Source: Baylisascaris procyonis
Taxonomy: Eukaryota > Nematoda > Chromadorea > Rhabditida > Ascarididae
DNA length: 64,000 nucleotides
NCBI GenBank assembly: GCA_037389465.1
Contig: JAZARR010000214.1
Location: 744,001 to 808,000, forward strand
Direction of reading: 5' to 3'
This document shows, one piece after another, positions 20,086-33,400 of this stretch (positions are counted from its first letter, which is position 1; each line of letters begins with the position of its first letter). The notes below the pieces were generated by a model. The model was not told the DNA's origin. It did not search any database and saw only the letters and a program-made list of their open reading frames with translations. The translations under genes were made by a program, and so were the position numbers.

Positions 20086-23000
20086 TTGTGTCATTCGGGG
20101 GTTGGGTATTATCGATCGTTGCATCGGACGAATACTTACAAATTGATTAAGAAGGACGTTTATCAGCTTCAAAAGCACATTCATAGTTTACCTAATCAAG
20201 GATAGCTCCAGTACCATAATAGTGTTGTTGTAGGGGCTTGAGCGATGATTAGCTATTCGGGTGGATTTTGCCTCATCCCGCATTTCCCCTCACCTCCCTC
20301 TGCTCACCCTCCCACAATCATTCAATTTTGCCCTCGCGATCCCTCCCAAATGTAATGCTTCGGCGAGGTGGGAAGTGTTCAATGACGATAAAATATGCTC
20401 AGATTAGGACTTGGTGGGAAAAGAAATTGGGCTCGAGAGCACCTAAACTTCGCAATTCTCAAAGAAGCATTTTAGGGGCTCCCGAGAGGTGGACTGCCCT
20501 GAAAGCTTCGAGGCCTCAGAATCTGCAACCGGAGGCGTTCTCAAAGGTAGGCCATTCATGGAGGGTTGCACACGATAGCGCACTGCCACGAACGTTTTGT
20601 GCCCGGCTGCACTTTTGGAGGGCCGAGATTCAATCCTTGTCTTCAGCACGATATCACTCTCCTCTCCCTCCCCCACCCCAGCCTCCTGCCTGTACGGTGG
20701 ATGCCATCGGGCGCGCTAATCTCTGTCTTAAAATGCAAGCATGGGGGAGGGGATTTGCGATAGTTTTTATCCTGGTACTGGCTTGCAATCAAAAATTAGT
20801 TTGGTGAATTAGAGTCGGTTAATTCGGTGGTGGAGGGAGGGAGGCGAAGGTCGATTGGGTCCGTTCAGTCGTTTCTCTTGATCACGGCTGCTTTCCCCTT
20901 GAAGTCTAAATTGTGCAGATGTCCAACGTTTAATGAGAACATTCCTCTCCCCCCACATTATCGCCTTTTGGTTTTTTTAAGTTTTATTTTTAAATCAAAG
21001 TGGTTTATCCTCATCGTTAGGGGGTTGCAACCTTTCTGCTAGTGGTTATACACTATTATGGGAGCTTCGAGCATTTTCATTTTTGACAAATCGTTTTATT
21101 GAGAAGGCAGAGGAAAGCAATTTCATATTCAATTCGATGCATGATAATAACTGTAGGAGTATATAGGTAGAGGGATGCGTTTATTCATTCTCTCTGACGT
21201 TCTTTATTGAAGGTTAAGGCGATCTTTGCAAAACAATTTCACGAATTTCAATAAAATTTCCTCGTTGAAAATCGACTATAGATGTTAGGAAAGTTGATTT
21301 TAACTATAGAAAATGCCTTTTGGTGAAATTACTTCGAAATGGATCAAACCTCAACTGAAGAGGATATCGAATCGAGGTCTATCATAAAAAAGTTTAGCAC
21401 AAAGTTTGCACCATCTAATTGGATATGTGAAATTAATTATTATGCGAACAGGTATTTAAATGTTTTACACCGTCAATATTAGTGCTCCTAATTCATTGAA
21501 AGTCATTTTGTAGAGCGCATATTTTGTTCCTCTCTAAAAGACTGAGTAGCAAGATATCACCTGAACCTGGCCTGATGAATGGAATGATCTTTCCTCATTT
21601 ACCCAACTTCCATTGGAGAGGTAATTTCTCTCTCTTCCTCCCCACCCCTCCCCCCCTTCCCTTCATCTCTGTCCATTCCTAAGCGTCCAGCAAGAATGAG
21701 CTTTTAAAGTCCCTACTATATTTTTTTTTTTTTTTGAAAAGATTTTCGCTTCTGCATTTCATCCTGTATCAAAAATGTGCAATATCTCACTGTCTCGGAA
21801 GTGCATCAAAAATATGTGCTCAAAAAAGGATTTAACGATTACCTTACGGCATAAAAAGATTATAAGTGACGCAGCCAGTTGATTTGAAGAAATCGATGCA
21901 TATAGGACAGCCTTCGTTAAGTAATATTTATTGCTCATTTTCATCATTAAGAAACGATATAATCGTGCATCAAACATTCAATATTACAGTTATTTCCGGC
22001 TTATAAATGTGCTCGAATAGATTAATAGGAAGTTAAAAGCGTTATGCTTCCTTTCGAGTTCCTTTTCCCCTAAAAAAAACTCCTGATTTCAAATCTTACT
22101 TTGCTTTAATCTCTGCACTTTTTCCTAGAATTTTCTGCATCACCATAAGCCGATTCGATAGAGCTTACCTCGATCTTATCCCTTCCATCCCCCTTTTCAA
22201 AAGTCATTCAGATCATAGTTCCGGTTAATGATCTCAACTGAGCATTAAAATTAGTCGTCTTTGTTTTCGCCTGAAGAACACTAATAGTGCTACGTAAGGT
22301 AGAAAAGAGTACTCACTTAATCATTAAAAGCGATGCCTATTCGTATTTCTTTAATGGTCCAACTGCAGTTTATTTAGCTCACCTTTTCTGAATAATTTCA
22401 TTGCTATAAATCAATGAAAACTTCATTGGCTGGATGAGAAAACCTCATAGTTGATTCAATGAAAGACATTTTTAATGCTTCGAAGCAATAGAGGATCTTA
22501 TTGTGGAATGTAAGACTGCTCTCTCAAAATTTAAAGATGCTTTCATGAAATCGAACAACAATAATAGAAGTGGTAAATGATAGTCTCAATATTCGCATGC
22601 CACTAAAGTTGGATAACTTTGTTTAATTTTCAGAATAATGTAGCTGTAACCTAAATATGTATCTAAGATTTCCTTGTAGCCATGGGCAGTCGTGCAACGA
22701 TCTATTAGTCCTGTCCTCAGTTGTTGAGTTGCACTAGAGGTGTTCAAGTTTGCAGGCACAACGGCAAAATGCACTGAACCTTCCGCATGGCCAAGACTCC
22801 TGCAGTTAAGCATAGCCATACGAACCGTATTTATCATTCTACAACACTGTTGTCAACCATCTTTCTGTAATTGTTCAGCAGGATACAAGAGGACCAATGG
22901 CAATAGCACATCGCCATTCTGGGACTTATTCTGGCGACACTGTCATTTCCCCTTGTCCGAATTGAGGGAAGGGGATCCAGATGGAGGATTTGGTTGGAGA

Positions 23001-26000
23001 TAGCGGACACAATGAACAACAGAAACTGAACAGTCATAGACATATGCATCTAAGAGGAATGCTTGTGAAAATGTCACAACAGTGAATCTATGAGCATTGA
23101 TGCGTTGATTGATGAAATCGATGTGTTTGCAGATTGCGTGAGCTGTTTTTTTCTGCACCGACAAAGCTCGCGTTTTGTTGATATCTTCTTTTTATATGTC
23201 CTCGCAGCCGATTCCAGCAGCCCTCCTTCCTGAAGCCTCACCACGTCCTTCGCATATCTCAGGTAATACTTATAAAGTTTTATTTCAGTATTTAAATATT
23301 ATAAGGCCTTTAAAAAGAAACCTAAAGTGCAGATTTTAGAGAATTCGTTTCCATCCAGTATATATTCCTCTTCTTTGAAAAATTGGAATTTAGGAGATGG
23401 CTTTTTGAGAGAGTATGCTAATTCCATCAAGACAGGTGAGAAAGCGCTTCAGGTAGACTGTCATGCTATGAATCTGAGCAGCCAACCAGCTGGGTCCAAA
23501 AACGTCCTAAAAAACGCTGTGATAACGTTCAGCTATGCATTCATGATGAAAAGGGGGGGGGGGAGGGGGGATTACGCCAAAATTGAAAGATTTCAGCAGA
23601 GGACGGAGATGAAATTCGAATCCTTCTTAAGCCTTCACTGCTTGATCAAGCAGCTTGTTGGGTGGCTGATTCACTGAACTCTCTGTGAATATGTTCATGA
23701 ATTTGGCAAGAGTTGGCACTCATCGATGGACATTCATATGGACGCATTATTGTTTAAATCTTTCATGAGGGTTGACCAACCAGGTGGATGAGCAAAAAAT
23801 TTACTTGTTGTATTCGGCTGATAAGTGCCTCTGAAGATGGTCTCTTTTTAGTTCTTTGTCTAAGTGCACGGAAGTGAAATAGAACGCGCCATAACTTAAT
23901 GGTTAGTACGAAGACCTTCAAAAATAGCAACTGAGGTGTTGACAGCAATTTTTCAGTAGTTAAAGGGTACAATTTCGATGGTGATAGCTGCCATCTAATT
24001 CGCAGTGCATTTCGATTGTCCGCTTTATATAGCGATCTGATCATAGCTTTCGAACGAAACAGATTTCTCGCTGATTTGTTCGAATCATCCGTTCAGTTAA
24101 AATACGAATACCTATTTTATATTTTCTTGAGGATCAACAGTGTCGATTGTTTTGAGGTAGGGATTTATAAAAACGTCTTCTATCTTGCTGGGTGGTTTGC
24201 TTGTACGTTTATTTCGACGAAGAGATTATCAACTTGGAACCCCACAGGTTGAAAATGTTGCCTGATCGCACCTATCGATCACAAAATACACCTCAGCTGC
24301 TTTTTTTAATGTTTAGATAATGTAGCACTTTCTGAAATTGTTCGTTTAAGTAATTACAGTTAGAGGCTATTATTTATTCTTAATTAAATCCACCAAATTT
24401 TGTGATTACATCTTTATTGTTCATCGAGTTAAAATTACCAGTGGACCGGAACATATAGACGTTGGAACAGGTGGTGAGCACTAAGATCATAAGATGCTTT
24501 GTCTTGAGGGAATTTCTTTGTCAAAAAATATTAGAGTTGGCCAGTAGCACCCAATTTGAGTTATAAAAAAGATTATATCATGGTTAACTGTAACTTGCAT
24601 TCACGATATGATATCCGTGTATGGTATGTTACTTGGATATATACCTTAATGTTAGCTGTGTTTTAATATTGTGCTGGCATTTTAATATTTCGGTATCCTG
24701 TTGAGTGCTGGTTTGCATATTTTTTTATATTAATGTTTTCCGAAAGCGTATAATATAGTGATTGAGTGCATTTGCATTCTCGGCTTTTCCAGTTATGCAA
24801 ATTTTTCGGTTATGCAAATTTCTCGAGGATGCATTAGTGTTGGCAATAATTCGTCTGGAATTTGAGAATGGATTGGAGTGTGGTTTAGCTTTTCTTGTAT
24901 TCCTTCCGGTATACGCTAGATAAGAAGAGGCATAGAAATTTGAAGTTGACCTATATTCCCCCGCACATGAGTTGAAAGCGATCGGCACGGACATACACCT
25001 ATACACACGCTGCAATTGTGCGCTATATTGAAATATGAATAAATGTGTAGTGAATAATTTTCTCGCTTTTTAAATGACCTCATCGAAAACAACGCTTTTA
25101 ATTCTCATTGTTTATTTATCATTTCTGTTTCATACTTTTTAGATTATCTTCGCATGGATTTATTTGCTTTACTTTCCTTTCTATTCTCTAATAAATAACT
25201 CATCGAAAACATAGAAGAACGAGACGCTTTGATCATTAATATTGTCAGTTTGGAGCCTTTTTAAAAATAATAAAGATTATTGCTGCAATTGAATGAATGA
25301 GACTTGTTTGTAGTGATTGTTGAAGAATTGCATTTGATGAAATTCCGCATTAAAATAGCTTTATTATGGGAAAGAAGTATCAAATCACTTCAATTTCATC
25401 GATGTTTTAATCGCACTCGTTTATTACTCTAGTAGCTAATTGTTGCAATTAATGCGAACGGTGCTTAAAAGTGTTATTTAAAAAATTTGCATATGCAGAT
25501 ATTGCATAAGATGAAAAAATTTTTTAAAACTTGCCTGAGATTGCATAAGTGAGAGTGAAATATGATATATGCACGAAGATTTTGCACCTAACATCCTCTT
25601 CTCTTCTGTTGTGACTCCATTATCGTTCAATTTTCCCATTGCCTTCGGTAAGGTTTAAAAATTATTTTGGGCAGATGGACGACGTGACGGGTAAACTGGT
25701 ACGATTGCAGTTGTATTCATGACAGCGGCGACTGTCACAAACTGTTAATAAGTTTATACGATAGGTGGTGTAATGCACTGCAATATTAATCGGCTTACCG
25801 CTTATATAGATCCTTCACAGAAGAATATAGTCGTTGTCGGTTGAAATTACCAGGCAGACAGACGGACAGACACAGACATAGGCATGCTATGCCTGCGAAT
25901 AAGTGCGATTTCGTCATACCGCGCCGAGTAGGTGCGTATTAGCTAGATAGAGTGAACAAAGTGTTTTATTTTTTTAGAATTTTACAATATGCACATAGTG

Positions 26001-27477
26001 GGAGTGATGACATGCTAATTTATTAAATTATGTGAGTTGGGGTTTTGTTTATCAAAGGTTTTGATCGGAGGTGGCGGGCGGTTTTTTCCGGATTCTAGGT
26101 GAGGCTTGTTTGGAAGTCGGTAAAAGTGAGTCGTGGATTGCAGCTTATGGGGGCAATATATATTCCGCTTTACAATTTGCTTGTTATTTCACGTGTTTAC
26201 CTCACTTTTAATTAAGGTAAACGCGCGATAAGGGAAGCAGCTTCTCTAGTTTTCGACGAGAAGGACGCCCAAGACAACCGGGTTTGCTCGTCTCTGCTTT
26301 CGTTGTTCCTTATCTTTATGCACTTCTATATAACGGTCGTAGATGTTATAATGCTTGCTCCCCTCCGCCATCATCTTCAGTTGACAGTTGCAAACTACAG
26401 CCCGATTTCGAGTTGAGGTTATGCTCGGGCAGGACGAGCTATGAGAGCGAAAGAAGAAATTTGTGTAGTGAATGGTTTTTCATCTAACGATCTCCACGTC
26501 TTATAGTTTGATGGAAAAGGGGGGTGGTAGGGTAGATCCATGTGCAACTGCTCAGCCTTGTGAGAAAAGAATTGCTAGGTTTACTATCATTACTTGTTGA
26601 TTTTTGGCAACCATTTGTTCTAAAAAGTTTTGATAAGAGCATAACTTACCATTCTCCTGGCGCACTTTCCCACCTGTTAAATATGTTGCGATGCAAAATC
26701 GAAAGCATAAATTATTAGTAACAAAATTAAAGGATTCGTGGTCTTACTTGGGCAGTTGAAAATATTTGATAAACTGCTGAAAAGAGTTTGCTTTGAAGGG
26801 GGTTTTGATGGGAATTGGGATGTTTTTTAACTGATAAAATAATGGCTCAGGCAGCAGATAAATTGCGATATTTTTCTTGTTGAATCGAAAGTATTTTTTA
26901 TCAGGCGTAATAATATTTCAGATGAAAAAACTATTGCTGGAAATCCTTTCAAGTATACTTTAAAAAATTTGCGAAATGTATAGACAAATTACTTCTGTAG
27001 CAAGTAATGTGGCAATCGCCTGGATGGCCTACTTATCAACACCTAATAGTTACACATCGAGGCAGTCCGCTGTGCAAATACAGCACTCCATATGTGGTAT
27101 ATTGATGTCGAGCGGAACCTAGTTCTTTTTTTTACTAGAAAATGAGCGAAAATTTCGATTTCATTTGGTTATGAGTAAGTCCTAGATCATACAATCTCGA
27201 AGTTAATGCCTGACGTTAGGATTCTTCGTACTCATATCCAATGTCGAGAAGCGGCAATTGAACGATGTTGTATTTTATTGATTACCTCAGGTAGCAATCA
27301 CTGCGTTTTATCAGCTCTGCCACTTAATAGTCTCTTTAATATAGTGGATGATATTATTGCTGCACATCCCTAATAGTATAAAATTGCGAGGAGGTTATAT
27401 TTGAGGGTTTGGAGTCGAAGCGTGCACGGTGTGGTTTATTGGTGGGGACAGGTGCGAAGGCGAAACACTCCCCTGCA

Positions 27478-30400
27478 ATGAACGTTGGTGAAACGCCAAT
27501 GGATCAAGAAGGTGACGAACACGCTAATTTAAACGACCACGATGAATATCCTCTGTCGAATTTTTCTTCCCGAACGACCGCTTTCGGGGCCACTTGCCCG
27601 ACAGTGAGTCCATTCATTGTGGGACCCTCATCGGCTGCAACATTTCCAAATAGTGTGGCTCATCCACCGATACCTTATCGCAATGGACAGACTGTCGCAT
27701 CGCCGAGCAGTGCAGTGATCGGTGCAAAGAAGCTAGTAATCCGCAATTTCAAACGTACGTTTCGTTATTTGTTTAATTCGTGATCAAATACCATTTTATA
27801 TATATGTTTGTTTTGTTTGTTTTTGTTTTTTATTTTCTACTGAAAGAAACAATGATTAGGTCATACGAGCTCTTCTAATCCGTCGCAGGTACAAGTGGAG
27901 TGAGAGGGGAGTGACGGTTGAGAATAACCCCCGATCCACGCAGATGGAACAACTTGCAAACATTCATAAGATCTTTGCCCTCCACTCTACCTCCACTTCC
28001 TGCCCTCTCTCCCTTTCTCTCTGGATGCAGTTCTAGATCGGCTAGTTCACAAGCAATCCTTTCCGGGTCTTCTCGCCATGAAGAATGTATGGGTTTTTAT
28101 TTGAACTGACGACTGAGGAATTGTGTTATAGCTGTGCATCTGCCGCAATGAGCTTATTTAGTTGATGCACTTCCCTTATTATATGCGCATTGTTTGGATA
28201 AGTTTAAATATTAATCAATCAAAGATTTCCTTTTTGTGGACCGTTCGAAATGAAAAACTTAATGGGAAGGTGTTGAAATGCTTAAGAGAAGCAAATCAGT
28301 TTCAATTTTTATTCATTTACCCGTTGCAAAGATTCGCTTATCTAGCAGCAGTGCAAAGAATTCTAAACGAAATAACAATATCCATTGTGGAATGTCTTTT
28401 TGTGACAGCCAAACCCTTTCGATGGAATATTATTTAACGTTTTGTGGAATGATCGGCTTTTCATTTCTGTTAATGCCATTCTGTCGGTGTAAATAATTGA
28501 AAAGAGTGAAAATTTTGTAGTAATAACGATAGAGAATGGTTTCAGCATTTTCACACTGATAACGCAGATCCAACAAAACGAATATTTTCTCGACGGATTG
28601 CGTCAAAGAGAACGAAAGAGGGAATCTGATTCAACAATCAGTTTCTTTCGATTCGACGATCGTTTATTTATTTCAGACAACTTACATAGTTCCCTATGTG
28701 AATGATGTTTGCCGTCATTGAATTTTATAGTTAAAAAAGAGCCATTTGGCACGGCTTCTAAAGCTCTGGACAATTCAAGCTCTTTGCTAGGCAAGCAATC
28801 CCAATAAAATTGTATTTCAGATCGTGCCGCTCAATCAGGAGGAAGTTTATTCGATTCAAGTTGGCGAATACTCGAAGAAGCCGTTATCGCAATCCAGAAG
28901 AAGCGCAAAGTGAACACGAGTCTTGAGCAGCTCTATCGAGTATGTCTTTTCCCTTCCATTCGCTCTTATTTTCATGGATCATTTGCGAAAACTTTTCGTT
29001 CAGGATTGTAATATGTATGTAATGTTATCCAGGCCACTGAAAAATTTGCATTTCCCACTTCTCTAAGGATTTATTTTTTAAAAGAGAAAACATCGCATTA
29101 TGAGTGCATGGGAACCGTTATAACATCTAGTATCGACTGTGATTCTCCGCAACAAATCTCTATTCCTAAATCCTTTTCGGCTTTATTTTAGGTCGGTTTG
29201 GGCAACTTGCACCTACAATTTTCGTCTGATTGAATAATTATTTTCATCATTTTAGTCACCTTAAAGATATGCTAGGCTGATTTATTTTCTGCACATAACT
29301 TTCTCATTCTTGAGAGAATATCCATTCATGTTGAAATGTAGAGCCCTTAACTTTGATTGCTGATTTTACCTTAAAGATGAGTAAGCCAGTCATATAGAAT
29401 TGGTAGACGTTTTGAAGTGAAGTGGAGTTGGTGAAAATCAACTGACTTCATTGGAGAATTAGCTCACTCCGATCGCCTTACTCGTTTCACTTTCAATGTT
29501 ATTATATTTCCGAGAATATTTTGTTCTCTCGTAGTTGCTATTTTCAATACAACGCAACGGCATTAGGAGGTAGTAAAAGAAGACGGCAAGATGTTCTCCA
29601 AACAGAAGATGTTCTTAACGCTGATCTAGACCATAGATATAGTATGCTACAACTCAAAGTGGTGCTATCACATTTGAAAAATGCAGCAAAGTATTATTTT
29701 TGTCCCATCAGCGAATACAATACCATATCACCGTTCTTCTTTTACCAACTATCTCTAATAAGTTATCTTAATCGGCTCTTTTATATGACAGGTGGATCTA
29801 TCTCAATAAGAGACTCTGCTTTTTTTTTGGGTAATTTGTTTGCTTGACTTATATGTTGAGTGAATGATGATGAATATTTTGGAGTCTTTTGGAAAAATGG
29901 TGCTAAAATAGTTCATTGCTTTTTTGTGCAAATAATGAATCTCATTGCAGACAGTGGAGAATCTATGTGAGCACAAGCTATCAATGGAGATATACACACA
30001 TCTAAAGCAGTGCCTTGTAAATCATGTACGATCCGAGCTGCAGTTGTTGCTTGGCGATTCGCATACGACTGTGCTCTTTCTACAACGACTTGATGCCCTC
30101 TGGCAGGAACATTGCCAGCAGATGGTTAGATTTTCAGTAATCATCGTACTCGTATGTTTGGTATTGTTAGTGATATCACCATTTTAGTTTCTTTGGAGAG
30201 TTTGAAGTATTAGTAGTTAACAAGTGAGGTATAATGAGGTACGTTGAGTACTGTTGAAGAAGAGTGCGTGTAGGAAAGGTTTTGCATGTTCTTAGGGGAT
30301 GGTGTTTCACTGTTCCGTTGTTTGAGTGTGCCTATAAGGGAAAGGGGAGGAACTGGCGACGAGTTGGCTAGGGACGAGGTTTTTAGGAACGAGTAGAGAA

Positions 30401-33400
30401 AGCGTCGGTGCGAAGGGGTAAAACGACCTCATTTTATCATGTCTAGACCGAGGGAAAGGAGAGGGAAGCTTAGAGGAAGGCTGCATTATTTAATGCCAGG
30501 AAATATAAACGATTCATTATCCTCAGAGCAGGTTTCATTTTAATTTTTGAAAGGGTCACACTGCTCAAATTCCCCTCGCCGATTCATCTTGACAGAAATT
30601 CCAAAAGCTATATTCTGCTGTTTCCTCCACACCTAATTTTGAGCGACACAATGAGGAATGCTGACAGAGGTTGAAATACGGATGGAATATGAGAGTTAAG
30701 TCAATAATTGTGTAATAATCCTCGATAATATTCAGTGATATTTTTCTATCTATAGCATATTTGCCAATCTTTTCAACATTTTCGACTCACTGCTTGAAAG
30801 ATCATTGTTGATAAAATTTGATAGTAGTAGATAGTCACAATGTATGATTTGAGATACTACATAACAAAGGTTTTATTTCTCTTATGAACATTTAAGCGTC
30901 TTAAGGCCCTTACGAATACCTTCGAGAAAGCTATTCCATGAGTTTTGTAATCCTTCGATTTATATGATTGACGAAGTTTGAATTAAACGCAGTTGCAATT
31001 GAGCAGCTTGACCTTGATTGCAACGATAGTATCTGTCTCACAATGTTGCTATCCCATCTTTGGCATTTTGATGGGATAATTCATCGTATCTTTGAGGAAT
31101 ATTGCAGGTAAACTACTTTCAGGTGATGATCCGCAGTGTTTTCCTCTTCCTGGATAGGACATTTGTCCTGCAAAACTCTACGGTCGCATCGTTATGGTAT
31201 TTTCTTGAAACGTTTGTCTGTTTTTTTTTTTTTTTTGTTGAAGAGGGGAAGTCATGAGGTGACATATAAAAATGGTTGTTGTTCCCTGGCTGCTTTATTT
31301 GCTTCGCACTGCAAAGCTTTTGCAACTTCTTTTATGCTCATCAGGCAGATTGGGATTGGAGCTCTGAACCACTATCGTATTGGATGTGCCATTTGTTTCC
31401 TTCTCATGTACTGCAGGCATTTCCTTTTTCGTGTTCATCTATTCACTTATTTCCGGTAGTGACGTTATGGCCATAATGGGAGAGTATGGGCTTCTGAGTA
31501 TGCGCCATTTGAGAGCTGTCACTAAACTTAATGCATTGGATGTTTCAAGAAATTCGACAAATTCGATCAGAAATCGCTGACAAAGTTTACATTTCGAAAT
31601 AACTTGCGGGAATTTCTCAGTTGACATCTTATAATGTGAGGATCGTTCCCATCGACAGCTGGCTGTGGGATCAGTCGATTTCTTCCTTCTCTTTTTTCTC
31701 GTTATTCGCCTTCACTTGCAGATCTTTAGGTGGACTGTTGCTCACTCGTTTTCTGTGATCTTTCTAGGATTTTTCATCGAATTTCTTTTTCTCCCCAAAT
31801 GGCTTCTTTACTTTTTCATTTGTCGTCTCCCACCAATGTCACTCTCCGATGGTTCCCCATTTTCCTCTCATCTTTAAAATCATCTTCTATTGCATTGAAT
31901 TAGGTTTTCACTACTGAGGAATATAACTCATAGATTAAATGATGCATATGCAAAATAAAGCACTCTAGTTTTTTGCATCAAAAATTGGGAATGATTTAGA
32001 TGAATAACTCTCGAAAAGGGATGGGAAAATGAAATTATCACACTTCGAAGGGTTTTCTTTGAAGGGACGTTGGATTGGAGATCTTCCGTGATGTGATTAT
32101 GAACAACGATCGCATCCGAAAGCGCACAACCGACGACATTATGAAACTAATCGAGACCGAGAGGGAAGGTGCTCAGGTTGGCGCTGCAATTTTTTTTTTT
32201 TTTCTAATATCATCAAATACCTGCGATATCATTTTTTAAAGGAAATTTTTAGAGGATTCGATGTGATCTTCTTTTGACGTTTTGAATTTCATTTTTCAAT
32301 GTGGATTATTTCATTCTGTTTTCAAAACAAACTTCACAATGCACAAATAGGGTGGGTAGGGGGGGGGGGGGGGAAGGAGAAGGGAATGACGGTTATCGTC
32401 CTCGAAAAATATTACTTTGGATTCTATGTATGAGGGGACTGATGAGGCGGTTTTCCATGCCGTTTTCAAAGTTTTTTCTTCGATCCTTCAGTCGTTATTC
32501 ATCATTTCCTGTTGGTCTTCTGTTGGACAGTGAAACCATTTCGCTTTGCTTCACTGTCGTCGTGTTCTGCGGATATGATGCTTGAAAAGCGATCACTGAT
32601 CACCGATTCCCGCAAATGGGCTGATATATATTACATTATGAGGTTGCTATGATGCTATATGGACGTATATTTATATCATTAGAGGAAGTGTTGTACTTCA
32701 CTAGTTGGACTTACTCAAATAATACGGCATTTTCTTTCAGTAGATTCTAAACTGTATTATGAGACGCGCACTGCAGTTTACTATTTCGAACAAAATAGTG
32801 TGAACGAAAAAAGTTGCAACGATAGCTGCTGCGTCAGTGACAGTGAGTAAGCTGTTAACATCGACTGCTCTCTCTAAGTTGATCAATAGTCGGCGTTGTT
32901 GTTCAATCCTATTGCTTGCAGATTGATCGACAGTTGGTGAAGTCGTTGCTGCGCATGATGTCCAACTTGGGTATTTATCAATCGGTACGTTGTGCATAAT
33001 TTGTCTTTGCATTTTGACGGCCAAATACCTAATCTTAAGTGGATGCATTTGTTTACCAAATGTTTTGGGTTATTGCCTTTACGCATCAGCAGTTTCACCA
33101 GTTCTCTTTCTCGTGCTATGTTCAAATCAGTATCTTTTCGCTTATATAGCTTCCGTTCGGGAAAAGGATTTGCAGAGAGTATCGTTTATTATAACACTTT
33201 GCATCCTTGAGAATGCGAGTGCTTTCGATAAAGCTTCGCTCTGTCACCTTCCAGCTAAGAGGTATTAGTGACAATTTTAAGGATCATTCCAAACTGTGGT
33301 CACATATGGACGACCTGAGGAAGTGGAAATGAGAGGACAAAAGAGTAAAAATAAAAAAAAAAATGAAAATAAAAAGCACGAAGTTCTGTAATAAATGCGA

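Larger units (their letters stand above)
11189..27477. other. Intergenic region between SLC13 and cullin-4; no gene assigned
   Basis: About 16 kb between the SLC13 stop and the first cullin-4 ATG. I see no exon set that forms a recognisable protein on either strand. It holds a purine-rich tract (13954-14020), one possible minus-strand exon (14577-14831), a TATA+Inr pair (15539-15570), an A11T11 palindrome (15979-16000), a degenerate minisatellite (17334-17527), scattered copies of a short motif (19597-20085), and long G or C runs at 15189, 17842, 18968 and 23553. The cullin-4 promoter and any untranslated first exon should lie at its right end, but no site is convincing. Confidence 0.6.

Noticed and set aside
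20268..20807. A 179-codon plus-strand open frame in a locally GC-richer stretch
   Set aside because: It opens at TTG; the first ATG is 85 bases in. The translation is rich in Ser/Pro/Arg from pyrimidine and purine tracts, has no recognisable domain and no clear splice context.
31330..31380. A segment reading LGLEL then a stop, similar to the cullin-4 DMGLELF region, considered as exon 5
   Set aside because: It hits a stop at once in the needed frame. The segment 32065-32176 supplies [11 protein letters not shown] in the right phase and joins exon 6 cleanly.
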